64,000 nt of DNA from Streptomyces aquilus (GCF_003955715.1 NZ_CP034463.1:6448001-6512000), one strand, 5' to 3'; shown: positions 1-9,033, counted from the first letter of the stretch. Made by a program: numbers and translations. The notes: generated by a model from the sequence alone, not told the origin.

Positions 1-1
1 C

Positions 2-1942
2 ACCGGGGACGTGTTCGGGCCGTTCCTCGCCCTGGAGGAGGCGATGGGGGCGCTGCGGGAGACGTACGGGCACGGGGGGCACGACAAGGATCTCGTGCGG
101 GAGGCGTACATGCGGCTCCAAGTGCGGGCGGCGCAGCGTGAGTTCCGAGCGGGGGTGGCCGTCGTGTGCGGGGCGTGGCATGTGCCCGCGCTGCGGCGGA
201 AGGCGTCCGTGGCCGCCGACCGGGCCCTGCTCAAGGGTCTGCCGAAGGTCAAGGCGGACATGACGTGGGTGCCGTGGACGCACCGCAGGCTGTCCCGGGT
301 CAGCGGCTACGGGGCGGGGATCGACTCACCGGGGTGGTACGGGCATCTGTTCGCGGCGCCGGACCGGCCGATCGAGCGGTGGATGACCAAGGTGGCGGGG
401 CTGCTGCGGAAGGAGGACCGGCTCGTCTCCTCGGCGCATGTCATCGAGGCGGTGCGGCTGGCGGAGACGCTCGCGGCGATGCGCGGGCGCCCGCTGGCGG
501 GGCTGAGCGAGACCACCGACGCGGTGCGGGCGGTGATGTGCGAGGGCTCGGACGTACCGCTGTCGCTGGTGCACGACCGGCTCGTGGTCGGGGACGTGCT
601 CGGCGAGGTGCCGCAGGGGGCGCCCGCGGTGCCGTTGCAGCGGGACCTCGACCGGGCACAGCGCAGGCTGCGGCTCAAACCGGAGGCGCTGGAGCGGGAG
701 TTGGAGCTCGATCTGCGCAAGGAGATCGACGCCGGCCGCAGCAGACTGCTGCACCGGCTGCGGCTGCTGGGCGTGGCATGGGGCGAGCCGGTGGCGTCGC
801 GGGGGAGCACGGGCACGTTCCGGGAGACGTGGCGGTTGCGCTGGGAGCCGGAGCTGGCGGTGCGGGTCGCCGAGGCGGGCGTGTGGGGGACGACGGTGCT
901 CGCGGCGGCGACGGCCAAGGCCGAGGCGGACGCCGTCGGCGCGCCGAGCCTCGCCGACGTCACCGCGCTCGCCGAGCGCTGTCTGCTGGCCGAACTCCCC
1001 GACGCCCTCCCGGTGGTGATGCAGGTCCTCGCCGACCGCGCGGCCCTGGACGCGGACGTCGGCCACCTGGCCCAGGCCCTGCCCGCGCTGGTCCGCTCCC
1101 TGCGGTACGGCGACGTCCGCGGCACCGACACCCACGCCCTCACAGAGGTCGCGGAGGGTCTCGCCGAACGGATCTTCGTCGGCCTTCCCCCGGCCTGCGC
1201 CGGACTCGACGCGGACGCCGCGGAGCAGATACGGCGCCATGTGGACGCGGTACATGGGGCGGTGGGGTTGCTGGGGGACGCGGCCGTGGCGGCCGGTCCT
1301 GCGGTGGCCAGTCCTGCGACTGCCAGTCCTGCGGCGGCCAGTCCTGCGATGGACGGGACGGAGAGGGGCGCACCTCCCCTGCGGGTCCGCTGGCACTCCG
1401 TGCTGCGGGTGCTGTGCGGGCGGGAGAGCGTGCCCGGCGTCATTCGGGGACGGGCCGTGCGGTTGCTGCTCGACGACGGGGAGTTGGGGCAGGACGAGGC
1501 CGCGCGGCTCATGGGGCTCGTGCTGTCGCCGGGGACACCGCCGGCGGACGCGGCGGCCTGGATCGAGGGCTTCGTGGGCGGGGGCGCCGGGGGCGGGATG
1601 CTGCTGGTGCACGACGAGCGGCTGCTCGGGCTGGTCGACGCCTGGCTGACCGGGGTACCGGCGGACGCCTTCACGGATGTGCTGCCGCTGCTGCGCAGGT
1701 CGTTCTCGGCGTACGAGGCGGGGGTCCGGCGCACGCTCGGCGAACTGGTCCGGCGGGGACCGGGCGAGAGGGCCGGAGGTGGGCCGATCGGCAGCGGCGC
1801 CGGCCTGCCCGGCTTCGCGACCGGCCTCGACACCGCGCGGGCGGACGCGGTACTGCCGGTGGTGCGGCTGCTGCTGGGGCTGGACGGCGTACCTGGTCAT
1901 CGGGACGCCGACGACAACGACCTTGCGGGGGTGGGGGGATGA
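2..1942 (+). CDS. DUF5682 family protein, 5' end cut by the window
   Basis: The reading frame is open to the window edge, so the N-terminus is missing; about 646 residues are visible. It resembles the DUF5682 family, which in actinobacteria is usually encoded beside a MoxR-type AAA ATPase and a vWA-domain protein; its biochemical role is unknown. The visible part is charged and mostly alpha-helical, with no membrane segment or signal peptide, so it is probably cytoplasmic. Around 1285-1350 there is a short Ala/Ser/Pro repeat (ASPA-type, 15-bp units) that looks like a flexible linker between two helical halves. Its TGA stop overlaps the ATG of the next gene (ATGA at 1939-1942), so the two are translationally coupled. 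The family assignment rests on overall resemblance and on the downstream vWA gene. A MoxR ATPase just upstream, outside the window, would be expected. Confidence 0.75.
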   Translation, partial: TGDVFGPFLALEEAMGALRETYGHGGHDKDLVREAYMRLQVRAAQREFRAGVAVVCGAWHVPALRRKASVAADRALLKGLPKVKADMTWVPWTHRRLSRVSGYGAGIDSPGWYGHLFAAPDRPIERWMTKVAGLLRKEDRLVSSAHVIEAVRLAETLAAMRGRPLAGLSETTDAVRAVMCEGSDVPLSLVHDRLVVGDVLGEVPQGAPAVPLQRDLDRAQRRLRLKPEALERELELDLRKEIDAGRSRLLHRLRLLGVAWGEPVASRGSTGTFRETWRLRWEPELAVRVAEAGVWGTTVLAAATAKAEADAVGAPSLADVTALAERCLLAELPDALPVVMQVLADRAALDADVGHLAQALPALVRSLRYGDVRGTDTHALTEVAEGLAERIFVGLPPACAGLDADAAEQIRRHVDAVHGAVGLLGDAAVAAGPAVASPATASPAAASPAMDGTERGAPPLRVRWHSVLRVLCGRESVPGVIRGRAVRLLLDDGELGQDEAARLMGLVLSPGTPPADAAAWIEGFVGGGAGGGMLLVHDERLLGLVDAWLTGVPADAFTDVLPLLRRSFSAYEAGVRRTLGELVRRGPGERAGGGPIGSGAGLPGFATGLDTARADAVLPVVRLLLGLDGVPGHRDADDNDLAGVGG

Positions 1943-2358
1943 CGACCGAGCAGGTGAGCGGGCGGAGTGGGCCGGGGAAGCGGGCCGGTGGGGCGGGGGA
2001 GTGGACCGGTGGGGCCGGGGAGTGGACCGGTGGGGCCGGGGGGCCGACCAATGGGTCGCGGACCAGCGGAGCGGGGGAGCGGATGCCTGGGGCGGGGGAG
2101 TGGACCGGTGGGCCGGGGGAGCGGATCGAGGGGGCGGGCGCGGTGACGGACGGGCAGGAGCGGGAGAACCCGGCGGAGATTCCGGCGGAGCTCCCGACGG
2201 AGGCCCCGGGGGAGATCCCGGCGCAGAGGCGGCCGAGGGCCGGCGTTCGGGTGATGCCGTTGTGGGCGCGGCCGTTGGCGGAGCCCGAGGAGCCGGGGTG
2301 GTCCCTGGCCGCGCGACGACCGGCGACGGCCCGGTCTCTTGAGGGGGTCGGCGTATGA
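1939..2358 (+). CDS. Small Gly/Glu/Trp/Thr-repeat protein between the DUF5682 and vWA genes
   Basis: 139 residues. I do not recognise a family. The start ATG overlaps the DUF5682 stop and its own TGA overlaps the ATG of the vWA gene, both as ATGA, so it sits as a perfectly coupled link in the operon and is likely translated. The N-terminal half is low complexity, with repeats of the type GAGEWTG; the DNA unit is about 21 bp (roughly 1975-2130). A middle Pro/Glu segment (PAEIPAELPTEAPGEIPA) follows, then a more ordered C-terminus with VMPLWARPLAEPEEPGWSL, which could be a short binding motif. No signal peptide or membrane segment is visible. It could be an adaptor joining the DUF5682 and vWA proteins; that is inference from position only. 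Confidence 0.6.
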   Translation: MTTEQVSGRSGPGKRAGGAGEWTGGAGEWTGGAGGPTNGSRTSGAGERMPGAGEWTGGPGERIEGAGAVTDGQERENPAEIPAELPTEAPGEIPAQRRPRAGVRVMPLWARPLAEPEEPGWSLAARRPATARSLEGVGV

Positions 2359-3521
2359 GCGGCGACGTGCTGGATCCGGCGCAGGAGCGGTTGCGGCGTT
2401 GGCGGATGGTGCTCGGTGGGGACGCGGCGGACGGGACCGGGTGTGTGCTCGGCGGGCGGGACGCGGCGATGGACGGCGCGTTGGCCGCGCTGTACGGGAA
2501 GGGGGACCGGCAGGGGCAGCAGTCGGGGCGGGACCGTTCCGCGGGGCTGGGGGCCTCCGCGCCCTCCGTGGCGCGCTGGCTCGGCGACATCCGGACGTAC
2601 TTCCCGTCCTCGGTGGTCCAGGTGATGCAGCGCGACGCCATCGACCGACTGGGCCTCGCCACGCTGCTGCTGGAGCCGGAGATGCTGGAGGCGGTGGAGG
2701 CCGACGTCCATCTGGTCGGCACGCTGCTCTCGCTCAACAAGGCGATGCCGGAGACGACGAAGGAGACGGCACGGGCGGTCGTGCGCAAGGTCGTCGAGGA
2801 CCTCGAGAAGCGGCTCGCCACCCGGACCAGGGCGACCCTCACCGGCGCCCTCGACCGCAGCGCCCGGGTCAGCCGGCCCCGGCACCAGGACATCGACTGG
2901 AACCGCACGATCGCGGCCAACCTCAAGCACTATCTGCCGCAGTACCGGACGATCGTGCCCGAGCGGCTCATCGGCTACGGACGGGCCTCGCAGTCGGTGA
3001 AGAAGGAGGTCGTCCTGTGCATCGACCAGTCGGGGTCGATGGCGGCGTCGGTCGTGTACGCGTCCGTGTTCGGGGCGGTGCTCGCCTCCATGCGGTCGAT
3101 CAACACCCGGCTCGTCGTCTTCGACACGGCGGTCGTCGACCTCACCGACCAGCTCGACGACCCGGTCGACGTCCTCTTCGGCACCCAGCTCGGCGGCGGC
3201 ACGGACATCAACCGGGCGCTCGCGTACTGCCAGTCGCAGATCACCCGGCCCGCGGAGACGGTGGTCGTGCTGATCAGCGATCTGTACGAGGGCGGCATAC
3301 GCGACGAGATGCTCAAGCGGGTCGCGGCGATGAAGGCGTCCGGCGTGCAGTTCGTGACACTGCTCGCGCTGTCCGACGAGGGGGCGCCGGCCTATGACCG
3401 GGAGCACGCGGCCGCGCTCGCCGCGCTGGGCGCACCGGCCTTCGCCTGTACGCCGGACCTGTTCCCTGAGGTGATGGCGGCGGCGATCGAGAAGCGGCCG
3501 ATTCCGGTGCCGGAAGGGTGA
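2355..3521 (+). CDS. vWA domain-containing protein
   Basis: 388 residues, starting at the ATG that overlaps the previous stop. The C-terminal half is a von Willebrand factor A domain with a MIDAS metal site: DQSGSMAAS begins at Asp224, followed by a conserved threonine in LGGGTDINRAL and an acidic residue in LISDLYEGG. The N-terminal half is helical and charged, of the kind seen in proteins that work with MoxR-type AAA ATPases. Such pairs act as cytoplasmic metal-insertion or remodelling chaperones in characterised cases (cobalt and magnesium chelatases, methanol dehydrogenase maturation). The substrate here is unknown. It is the last gene of the coupled operon. Confidence 0.88.
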   Translation: MSGDVLDPAQERLRRWRMVLGGDAADGTGCVLGGRDAAMDGALAALYGKGDRQGQQSGRDRSAGLGASAPSVARWLGDIRTYFPSSVVQVMQRDAIDRLGLATLLLEPEMLEAVEADVHLVGTLLSLNKAMPETTKETARAVVRKVVEDLEKRLATRTRATLTGALDRSARVSRPRHQDIDWNRTIAANLKHYLPQYRTIVPERLIGYGRASQSVKKEVVLCIDQSGSMAASVVYASVFGAVLASMRSINTRLVVFDTAVVDLTDQLDDPVDVLFGTQLGGGTDINRALAYCQSQITRPAETVVVLISDLYEGGIRDEMLKRVAAMKASGVQFVTLLALSDEGAPAYDREHAAALAALGAPAFACTPDLFPEVMAAAIEKRPIPVPEG

Positions 3522-3700
3522 TATGTCGACCCGGTGACCGGCGACTCCGGGCAGCAAAACGGACATGCCTACCCATCGGTAACGGAGGGCTTGCGCAACC
3601 TCCGCACTCCCGTGCGAGTATCGACGCCTCTTCAGCGTCGCGTCGACGCGTGGCTCGTCACGCGTGCCGTGTTCCGCCGCACGGGAGGACCCACCCCCTC
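3522..3700 (+). promoter_or_regulatory. Upstream region of the exported-protein gene
   Basis: The gap after the vWA stop has a possible promoter near 3591-3620 (TTGCGC followed about 18 bases later by GAGTAT) and a GC-rich stretch with CGACGCG/CGCGTCG inverted elements at about 3636-3652. A GGAGGA Shine-Dalgarno sequence lies at about 3684-3689. No small gene is evident. Confidence 0.3.
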
Positions 3701-4675
3701 TTGACCTCGCCAGCCGCTCTGCCCGGTGCCGCTCTGCGCGTGATGCGCACGGCGGCCGGGCGGCGTGCGTTGCAAGTGGTCGTGCTGGTGGGCGGGTTGT
3801 TCGCGCTCGGGTTCCTCTGCGGGGAACGGGCGAGCGCGGCGGAGGGCGTGCCGACGGTGACGTCCCATGAAGTCGCGTCGGTGGCCCAGGTTGCCCCGGT
3901 GACTTCCGGGGTGCGGGCGGACGGCGTCCGGTCGTTGACGCGGGACGCGGTGGAGCGGTTGGTGATCCCGCGGACGGAAGCGGACGTCCACCCGACAGCG
4001 CCGCCCCAGACGCAACCGGCCGAAGCCGAAGCCCACGGGAGCGCACCGCGGCTGCCCGATCTCACGGACACCTCCTTGGGTGGCAAGGTCGTACAGCCGG
4101 TCGGGGAACTCGTGGAGACGGTCACCGAGCAGCTGGCCGACGCGCAGGCAGAGGCACAATGGCCGGCGCTGCCGAGCCTGCCGGCCCTCCCGGCGGTGCC
4201 CGAACTCCCGGTGCCGCCGGTGCTGCCGGGGCAGACCTTGCCGGCGCCGGTCACGGCAGCGCCGCAGCCGGGCTCCCCGGCGGACGGCTCGAACGCTGGA
4301 CACGGCTCCGACAGCCCTGCCGGCTCCGACAGCTCCACCAGCCCCCACAAGGCGAGGGCGAGCAGGGTCGGTGATGACTACGGCCCGTCGTACGGCGACG
4401 GTTCCCCCGTCACGGGTACGGCCGCCAAGGCCGACCGGCATCGGGCCGCGAGGTCGGGCGGTTACGTCCCCGCGCACCCGGCGCCCGCGGGCGACCCGGA
4501 CGGGGTGCTGGCCCACCGGTCCGGAGTGGACAACGGTTCGCCGCGGCACGGCGACGCACAGGCCGTATCCCTGAACGACCGCGCCCCGCTGAGGCTCGTG
4601 CCCGGCGGCGTGGTGCGCACCGACGCGGACGGCACCCGGGACAGGCACCGGGACATTCCGGTTTCCCCGGCCTAG
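3701..4675 (+). CDS. Secreted Pro-rich protein of unknown function
   Basis: About 324 residues from a TTG at 3701 that follows a GGAGGA motif; an in-frame ATG at 3743 is the alternative start. The N-terminus looks like an export signal: Arg residues, then the hydrophobic run LQVVVLVGGLFALGFLCG and an Ala-rich cleavage region (ERASAAEG). The mature part is low complexity: a Pro-rich stretch with LPSLPALPAVPELPVPPVLP, then Ser/Asp/His-rich sequence. I do not recognise a family; there is no enzyme motif and no C-terminal anchor or sorting signal. It is followed after 151 bases by a second exported repeat protein in the same direction, so both are probably envelope or extracellular matrix proteins. 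Confidence 0.6.
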   Translation: MTSPAALPGAALRVMRTAAGRRALQVVVLVGGLFALGFLCGERASAAEGVPTVTSHEVASVAQVAPVTSGVRADGVRSLTRDAVERLVIPRTEADVHPTAPPQTQPAEAEAHGSAPRLPDLTDTSLGGKVVQPVGELVETVTEQLADAQAEAQWPALPSLPALPAVPELPVPPVLPGQTLPAPVTAAPQPGSPADGSNAGHGSDSPAGSDSSTSPHKARASRVGDDYGPSYGDGSPVTGTAAKADRHRAARSGGYVPAHPAPAGDPDGVLAHRSGVDNGSPRHGDAQAVSLNDRAPLRLVPGGVVRTDADGTRDRHRDIPVSPA

Positions 4676-4826
4676 CGGGACGCTCACCCCTGCCGCCGAT
4701 CTGCGGCGCGGGGGTGGCACGGGTCTGTTCGACCGCCCGCATCCGTCCGAGCCCAGGACCGGCACTCCTTCCTGTTCCCGTCTCCATGGGCTGCGGACGC
4801 CCAGTTCCCAAGGACCTGACGTACCC

Positions 4827-6347
4827 ATGAACAAGAACATCCGCCGCTCCATCGTCATAGCCGCCGGCGTCACCGGCGCGTGGGCGCTCGGCTCCACGGC
4901 CGCCAGCGCCGACGAGCTGCCCGCCTCCTCCCTCTCCGTGTCGGACACGACGACGGACATCACGGAAGGCGTCACGGCCGACGCCACGAACACGCTGACC
5001 GGCGTGACCGACACGGCCACGAAGACGGCCCCCACCGACACGAGGGTCACCACCCCGCAGGCCACCCAGGCCACTCAGGCCACTCAGGCCGCCGAGGCCA
5101 CCAAGACCGCAACCACCTCCACCACCTCCATCACCCCCACCACCTCCAAGGCCACCAAGATCAAGGGCGCCGCCGCCATCCAGGGCGCGAAGGCCGCCCG
5201 CGCCGCCCGTGCCGCGCAGGCGCAGCTCGACGCGACGGCCCGGGGGACGGCCGGTGAGACGGTCGCCGCCGCGCGGACCACCGTCTCCGACGCGGGCACC
5301 CCGCAGGACGACGTCGACTACCTCTTCGGCCCCCTCGCCGTCTTCGCCCCGGAGCTGGAGCGCGCCCTCGCCGGCGCATCCAGGACCACGTCCGCCACCA
5401 CCACCGCATCCACCACCGCATCCACCACCACGTCCGCCCTCACCGCCGCGGCGGTCCCCCCGCTGGCCACCGCCGCGGTGCACGGTGCCGTTCCGGTGGT
5501 CGGCGGGGCGGTGGACGGGGTGGCGCCCGTAGCCACCGGTGTGGTGCCCGGCGCCACGCCCGTCGTCACCGGCGCGGTCGAGGGCGTCGCCCCTCTCGCC
5601 ACCGACGCCGTCGCCGGGGTGAGCGGGACCGCCGAGCACACCGTCGACGCGGCCACCGCACTCGCCCACGGGCTGGTCGCCGACGCCCAGCCCGTCGCGA
5701 CCGGCGTCGCCGTCGACGCGCAGGGCGTCGTCACCGGCGCGGTTCACGGCGTCACCCCGGTCGCGGGCGGTGCCGTCTCCGGTGTGCGACAGGTCGCCGC
5801 CGGCGCTGTCGGGGACGTTCCGCCGTACGCCACCGGGCTCGTGGAGCAGGTCGGTGGCGATGTCGTCGGGAGTGTGCTGCCGCCTGTCGTGAGCACCGTT
5901 GTGGACGGGGCCGTTCCCGTTGCGGAGCAGGCCGTGGTCGACGCGGGGGCGCTGACGTACGGCGTGACGGGGGACGTGCGGCACACCGTCGGGCAGGTGG
6001 CGCGGCTCGCGTACGGCGTGGCCGGGCACGCGGGCGGGCTGGCCGAGGGCGTGAACCAGGACGTGGCGCCCTTCGCACACGGCGTCACCGGCGCCGTCCA
6101 GCCGGTCGTCGGTCTCGTCCGGCCGGTCGTGGCGGGCGTCGGCGGCAGTGCCGAGACCTTCGCGTACGGCGTCACCCAGGACGTCGCCCCCTTCGCCGAC
6201 GGCGTGACCGGGGACGTGCGGGGGACCGGCGACGGGGTCGTGCCCGTCGCCGGGCACACCGTCGACGGCGTCGCTCCCCTCGTGGGGAACGCCGTCACCG
6301 GCCTCCAGGGGGTCGGCGGGACCGTCACCTCCGGATACGGCGTCTGA
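4827..6347 (+). CDS. Secreted protein with repeated 11-residue units
   Basis: 506 residues. The N-terminus (MNKNIRRSIVIAAGVTGAWA..ASA-DEL) is a clear Sec-type signal peptide cleaved after about residue 30. Residues about 70-135 are Thr/Ala/Lys-rich (ATQATQATQAAEAT). From about residue 210 to the end the chain is built of near-regular 11-residue units of the form AVxGVxPVATG, for example AVDGVAPVATG and AVEGVAPLATD, plus longer variants such as YGVTxDVxPFADGVTG. Eleven-residue periodicity is typical of extended amphipathic helices. There is no catalytic motif and no membrane anchor. I do not recognise the family; an envelope or surface structural protein is the most reasonable reading. No strong Shine-Dalgarno sequence precedes the ATG, but the signal peptide fixes the start. 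Confidence 0.75.
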   Translation: MNKNIRRSIVIAAGVTGAWALGSTAASADELPASSLSVSDTTTDITEGVTADATNTLTGVTDTATKTAPTDTRVTTPQATQATQATQAAEATKTATTSTTSITPTTSKATKIKGAAAIQGAKAARAARAAQAQLDATARGTAGETVAAARTTVSDAGTPQDDVDYLFGPLAVFAPELERALAGASRTTSATTTASTTASTTTSALTAAAVPPLATAAVHGAVPVVGGAVDGVAPVATGVVPGATPVVTGAVEGVAPLATDAVAGVSGTAEHTVDAATALAHGLVADAQPVATGVAVDAQGVVTGAVHGVTPVAGGAVSGVRQVAAGAVGDVPPYATGLVEQVGGDVVGSVLPPVVSTVVDGAVPVAEQAVVDAGALTYGVTGDVRHTVGQVARLAYGVAGHAGGLAEGVNQDVAPFAHGVTGAVQPVVGLVRPVVAGVGGSAETFAYGVTQDVAPFADGVTGDVRGTGDGVVPVAGHTVDGVAPLVGNAVTGLQGVGGTVTSGYGV

Positions 6348-6400
6348 CCCTCCCCATCCCGACACCGACGTCCCCACACCGACTCCGCGAGGAAGCACGC

Positions 6401-6431
6401 CCGGACGGCCGAAAGCCGTCGGTCCGTCCGG
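6401..6431 (+). terminator. Hairpin downstream of the repeat-protein gene
   Basis: Inverted arms CCGGACGG (6401-6408) and CCGTCCGG (6424-6431) can form an 8-bp stem, 54 bases after the stop. There is no T tract, so it may be a pause or processing hairpin. Confidence 0.4.
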
Positions 6432-6511
6432 ACGTGACCCCTCGCGGTCGGAGCCGGGCGGTCCCCATTGGGGTGGGGATCATCGGCTCCGCGCCCCGCA
6501 AGGGGCTGCTC

Positions 6512-6553
6512 AAGGGGCCTCACCGGGTCAACCCCAGCCCGGTGAGGCCCTTT
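6512..6553 (+). terminator. Strong stem-loop terminator
   Basis: A perfect 13-bp stem, GGGCCTCACCGGG (6515-6527) with CCCGGTGAGGCCC (6538-6550), has a 10-base loop. It extends by AAG and CTTT-type pairs to about 16 bp and ends in TTT. It should end transcription before the sucC promoter. Confidence 0.75.
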
Positions 6554-6808
6554 CCCCTGACCTCCTCCGCCCCTCACGCCTGACACGCCGTGCCAGTGAG
6601 GGCGGCATCATGTGACAGGTATCACCGCTCAGGTGTGACCCTCGATTTAGGGGCCCCCTGCAAGCAGCGATAACCTGCGAGACGGACATGCCGCGCGCTC
6701 GGACACCGTGTGCGCCTCCCTTGTGACACTCGGCGGACGTCACGTTGCCCATCGCGGCACGCCCACGCATCCAACGAACCGCGAGATCACTGATAGGGAC
6801 GGAAGCGC

Positions 6809-7987
6809 GTGGACCTGTTCGAGTACCAGGCGAGGGACCTCTTCGCCAAGCACGATGTACCGGTGCTGGCCGGTGAAGTCATCGACACGCCTGAGGCGGC
6901 CCGCGCAGCCACCGAGCGTCTCGGTGGCAAGTCCGTCGTCAAGGCGCAGGTGAAGGTCGGCGGCCGTGGCAAGGCCGGTGGCGTCAAGCTCGCCGCCACC
7001 GCCGACGAGGCGGTCGAGCACGCGACCAACATCCTCGGCATGGACATCAAGGGCCACACGGTCCACAAGGTGATGATCGCCGAGACGGCCCCCGAGATCG
7101 TGGAGGAGTACTACGTCTCCTTCCTCCTCGACCGTGCCAACCGCACCTTCCTCTCCATCGCGTCCGTCGAGGGCGGCATGGAGATCGAGGAGGTGGCGGC
7201 CACCCGTCCGGAGGCCGTCGCCAAGACGCCGATCGACGCCAACGTGGGTGTGACCCCCGAGGTCGCGCGCCAGATCGTCGAGGCCGCGAAGTTCCCGGCC
7301 GAGGTCGCCGACAAGGTCGTGAACGTCCTCGTCAAGCTGTGGGACACCTTCATCAAGGAGGACGCCCTCCTGGTCGAGGTCAACCCGCTGGCGAAGGTCG
7401 CCTCCGGCGACGTCATCGCCCTCGACGGCAAGGTCTCCCTGGACGAGAACGCCGAGTTCCGTCAGCCGGAGCACGAGGCCCTCCAGGACAAGGACGCGGC
7501 CAACCCGCTCGAGGCCGCCGCCAAGGAGAAGAACCTCAACTACGTCAAGCTCGACGGCGAGGTCGGCATCATCGGTAACGGTGCCGGTCTGGTCATGTCG
7601 ACGCTGGACGTCGTCGCGTACGCCGGTGAGAACCACGGTGGCGTGAAGCCGGCCAACTTCCTCGACATCGGTGGTGGCGCCTCCGCCGCCGTCATGGCGA
7701 ACGGCCTGGAGATCATCCTCGGCGACCCCGACGTCAAGTCGGTCTTCGTCAACGTCTTCGGTGGCATCACCGCCTGTGACGAGGTCGCCAACGGCATCGT
7801 CCAGGCGCTCCAGCTGCTCGCGGACAAGGGCGAGGAAGTCACCAAGCCCCTCGTCGTCCGCCTGGACGGCAACAACGCCGAGCTGGGTCGCAAGATCCTC
7901 TCCGACGCCAACCACCCGCTGGTCCAGCGCGTGGACACCATGGACGGCGCGGCCGACAAGGCCGCCGAGCTCGCGGCTGCGAAGTAA
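6809..7987 (+). CDS. sucC: ADP-forming succinate-CoA ligase, beta subunit
   Basis: 392 residues from a GTG preceded by AGGGACGGAAG. It is the beta subunit of succinyl-CoA synthetase, which interconverts succinyl-CoA and succinate with substrate-level phosphorylation in the TCA cycle. The N-terminus [19 protein letters not shown] and the ATP-grasp motif [10 protein letters not shown] (about residues 51-60) are characteristic. Further on are VEVNPLA, the CoA-ligase domain start [12 protein letters not shown] and the loop NFLDIGGGA. The length matches the family. sucD follows after 19 bases and is certainly co-transcribed. Codon use is that of a highly expressed gene (many AAG, ATC, GTC). Confidence 0.97.
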   Translation: MDLFEYQARDLFAKHDVPVLAGEVIDTPEAARAATERLGGKSVVKAQVKVGGRGKAGGVKLAATADEAVEHATNILGMDIKGHTVHKVMIAETAPEIVEEYYVSFLLDRANRTFLSIASVEGGMEIEEVAATRPEAVAKTPIDANVGVTPEVARQIVEAAKFPAEVADKVVNVLVKLWDTFIKEDALLVEVNPLAKVASGDVIALDGKVSLDENAEFRQPEHEALQDKDAANPLEAAAKEKNLNYVKLDGEVGIIGNGAGLVMSTLDVVAYAGENHGGVKPANFLDIGGGASAAVMANGLEIILGDPDVKSVFVNVFGGITACDEVANGIVQALQLLADKGEEVTKPLVVRLDGNNAELGRKILSDANHPLVQRVDTMDGAADKAAELAAAK

Positions 7988-8006
7988 GGGACGAGGGAAC
8001 ACAGCC

Positions 8007-8891
8007 ATGGCTATCTTCCTCAACAAGGACAGCAAGGTCATCGTCCAGGGCATGACCGGCTCCACGGGCATGAAGCACACCAAGCTCATGCTCGCCGACG
8101 GCACGAACATCGTCGGTGGCGTCAACCCGCGCAAGGCGGGCACCACCGTTGACGTCGACGGCACCGAGATCCCGGTCTTCGGCACCGTCGCCGAGGCGAT
8201 CGAGAAGACGGGCGCGAACGTGTCCGTCCTCTTCGTCCCGCCGGCCTTCGCCAAGGCCGCCGTCGTCGAGGCCATCGACGCCGAGATCCCGCTCGCGGTC
8301 GTCATCACCGAGGGCATCGCGGTCCACGACTCCGCCGCCTTCTACGCCTACGCGGTCAGCAAGGGCAACAAGACGCGGATCATCGGCCCCAACTGCCCGG
8401 GTCTCATCACCCCCGGCCAGTCCAACGCCGGCATCATCCCGGGCGACATCACCAAGCCGGGCCGCATCGGCCTGGTCTCGAAGTCCGGCACGCTGACGTA
8501 CCAGATGATGTACGAGCTCCGTGACATCGGCTTCTCCTCCGCCGTCGGCATCGGTGGCGACCCGATCATCGGTACGACGCACATCGACGCCCTCGCCGCG
8601 TTCGAGGCCGACCCCGACACCGACCTGATCGTGATGATCGGTGAGATCGGTGGCGACGCCGAGGAGCGCGCGGCCGCGTTCATCAAGGAGAACGTGACCA
8701 AGCCGGTCGTCGGCTACGTCGCGGGCTTCACCGCGCCGGAGGGCAAGACCATGGGTCACGCCGGCGCGATCGTGTCCGGCTCGTCCGGCACGGCCGCCGC
8801 GAAGAAGGAGGCCCTTGAGGCCGCGGGCGTCAAGGTCGGCAAGACCCCGACCGAGACGGCGAAGCTGGCGCGCGAGATCCTCGCCGGCTGA
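8007..8891 (+). CDS. sucD: Succinate-CoA ligase, alpha subunit
   Basis: 294 residues. It binds CoA and carries the catalytic histidine that is phosphorylated in the reaction; here it is His251 in GHAGAIVSG. The N-terminal CoA-binding Rossmann fold begins [19 protein letters not shown], and SKSGTLTYQ and [14 protein letters not shown] are typical of the family. It partners with SucC in the cytoplasmic TCA cycle complex. A terminator hairpin lies 25 bases after the stop. Confidence 0.97.
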   Translation: MAIFLNKDSKVIVQGMTGSTGMKHTKLMLADGTNIVGGVNPRKAGTTVDVDGTEIPVFGTVAEAIEKTGANVSVLFVPPAFAKAAVVEAIDAEIPLAVVITEGIAVHDSAAFYAYAVSKGNKTRIIGPNCPGLITPGQSNAGIIPGDITKPGRIGLVSKSGTLTYQMMYELRDIGFSSAVGIGGDPIIGTTHIDALAAFEADPDTDLIVMIGEIGGDAEERAAAFIKENVTKPVVGYVAGFTAPEGKTMGHAGAIVSGSSGTAAAKKEALEAAGVKVGKTPTETAKLAREILAG

Positions 8892-8916
8892 GCAGCGGTT
8901 TCCTGGCCGAGCGTTT

Positions 8917-8950
8917 GTGGGCCCGTTCCCCGGGAGGGGGGCGGGCCCAC
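8917..8950 (+). terminator. sucCD terminator hairpin
   Basis: Arms GTGGGCCCG (8917-8925) and CGGGCCCAC (8942-8950) form a 9-bp stem just after sucD. It lies between convergent genes and may serve both. Confidence 0.7.
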
Positions 8951-9033
8951 GGTGCGTAGTGAGTCGGGTGCGGATGCGTTGTGGCTGGTCGCGCCGTTCC
9001 ACCCGCCCCTGAAAGCACCTCCACTCGTCCCCT

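Larger units (their letters stand above)
6348..6808. other. 461-bp intergenic region before sucC
   Basis: No credible gene is visible. It holds a hairpin at 6401-6431, a strong terminator at 6512-6553, and then a promoter-like region with several GTGAC elements (about 6611, 6634 and 6723, with an inverted GTCAC near 6739) and a possible -10 element TAACCT at 6671-6676. The sucC Shine-Dalgarno sequence (AGGGACGGAAG) is just before 6809. Confidence 0.5.

Noticed and set aside
326..2926. Long minus-strand frame of 866 codons
   Set aside because: It is antisense to the DUF5682/repeat/vWA genes. Its Arg/Pro/Ser-rich, low-complexity translation is typical of GC-rich shadow frames, and no domain or start signal is visible.
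4410..6398. Minus-strand frame of 662 codons opposite the hendecad protein
   Set aside because: The repeats on the sense strand create a repetitive Gly/Asp/His-rich antisense frame. The sense strand has a clean signal peptide and the GC3 bias of a real gene.
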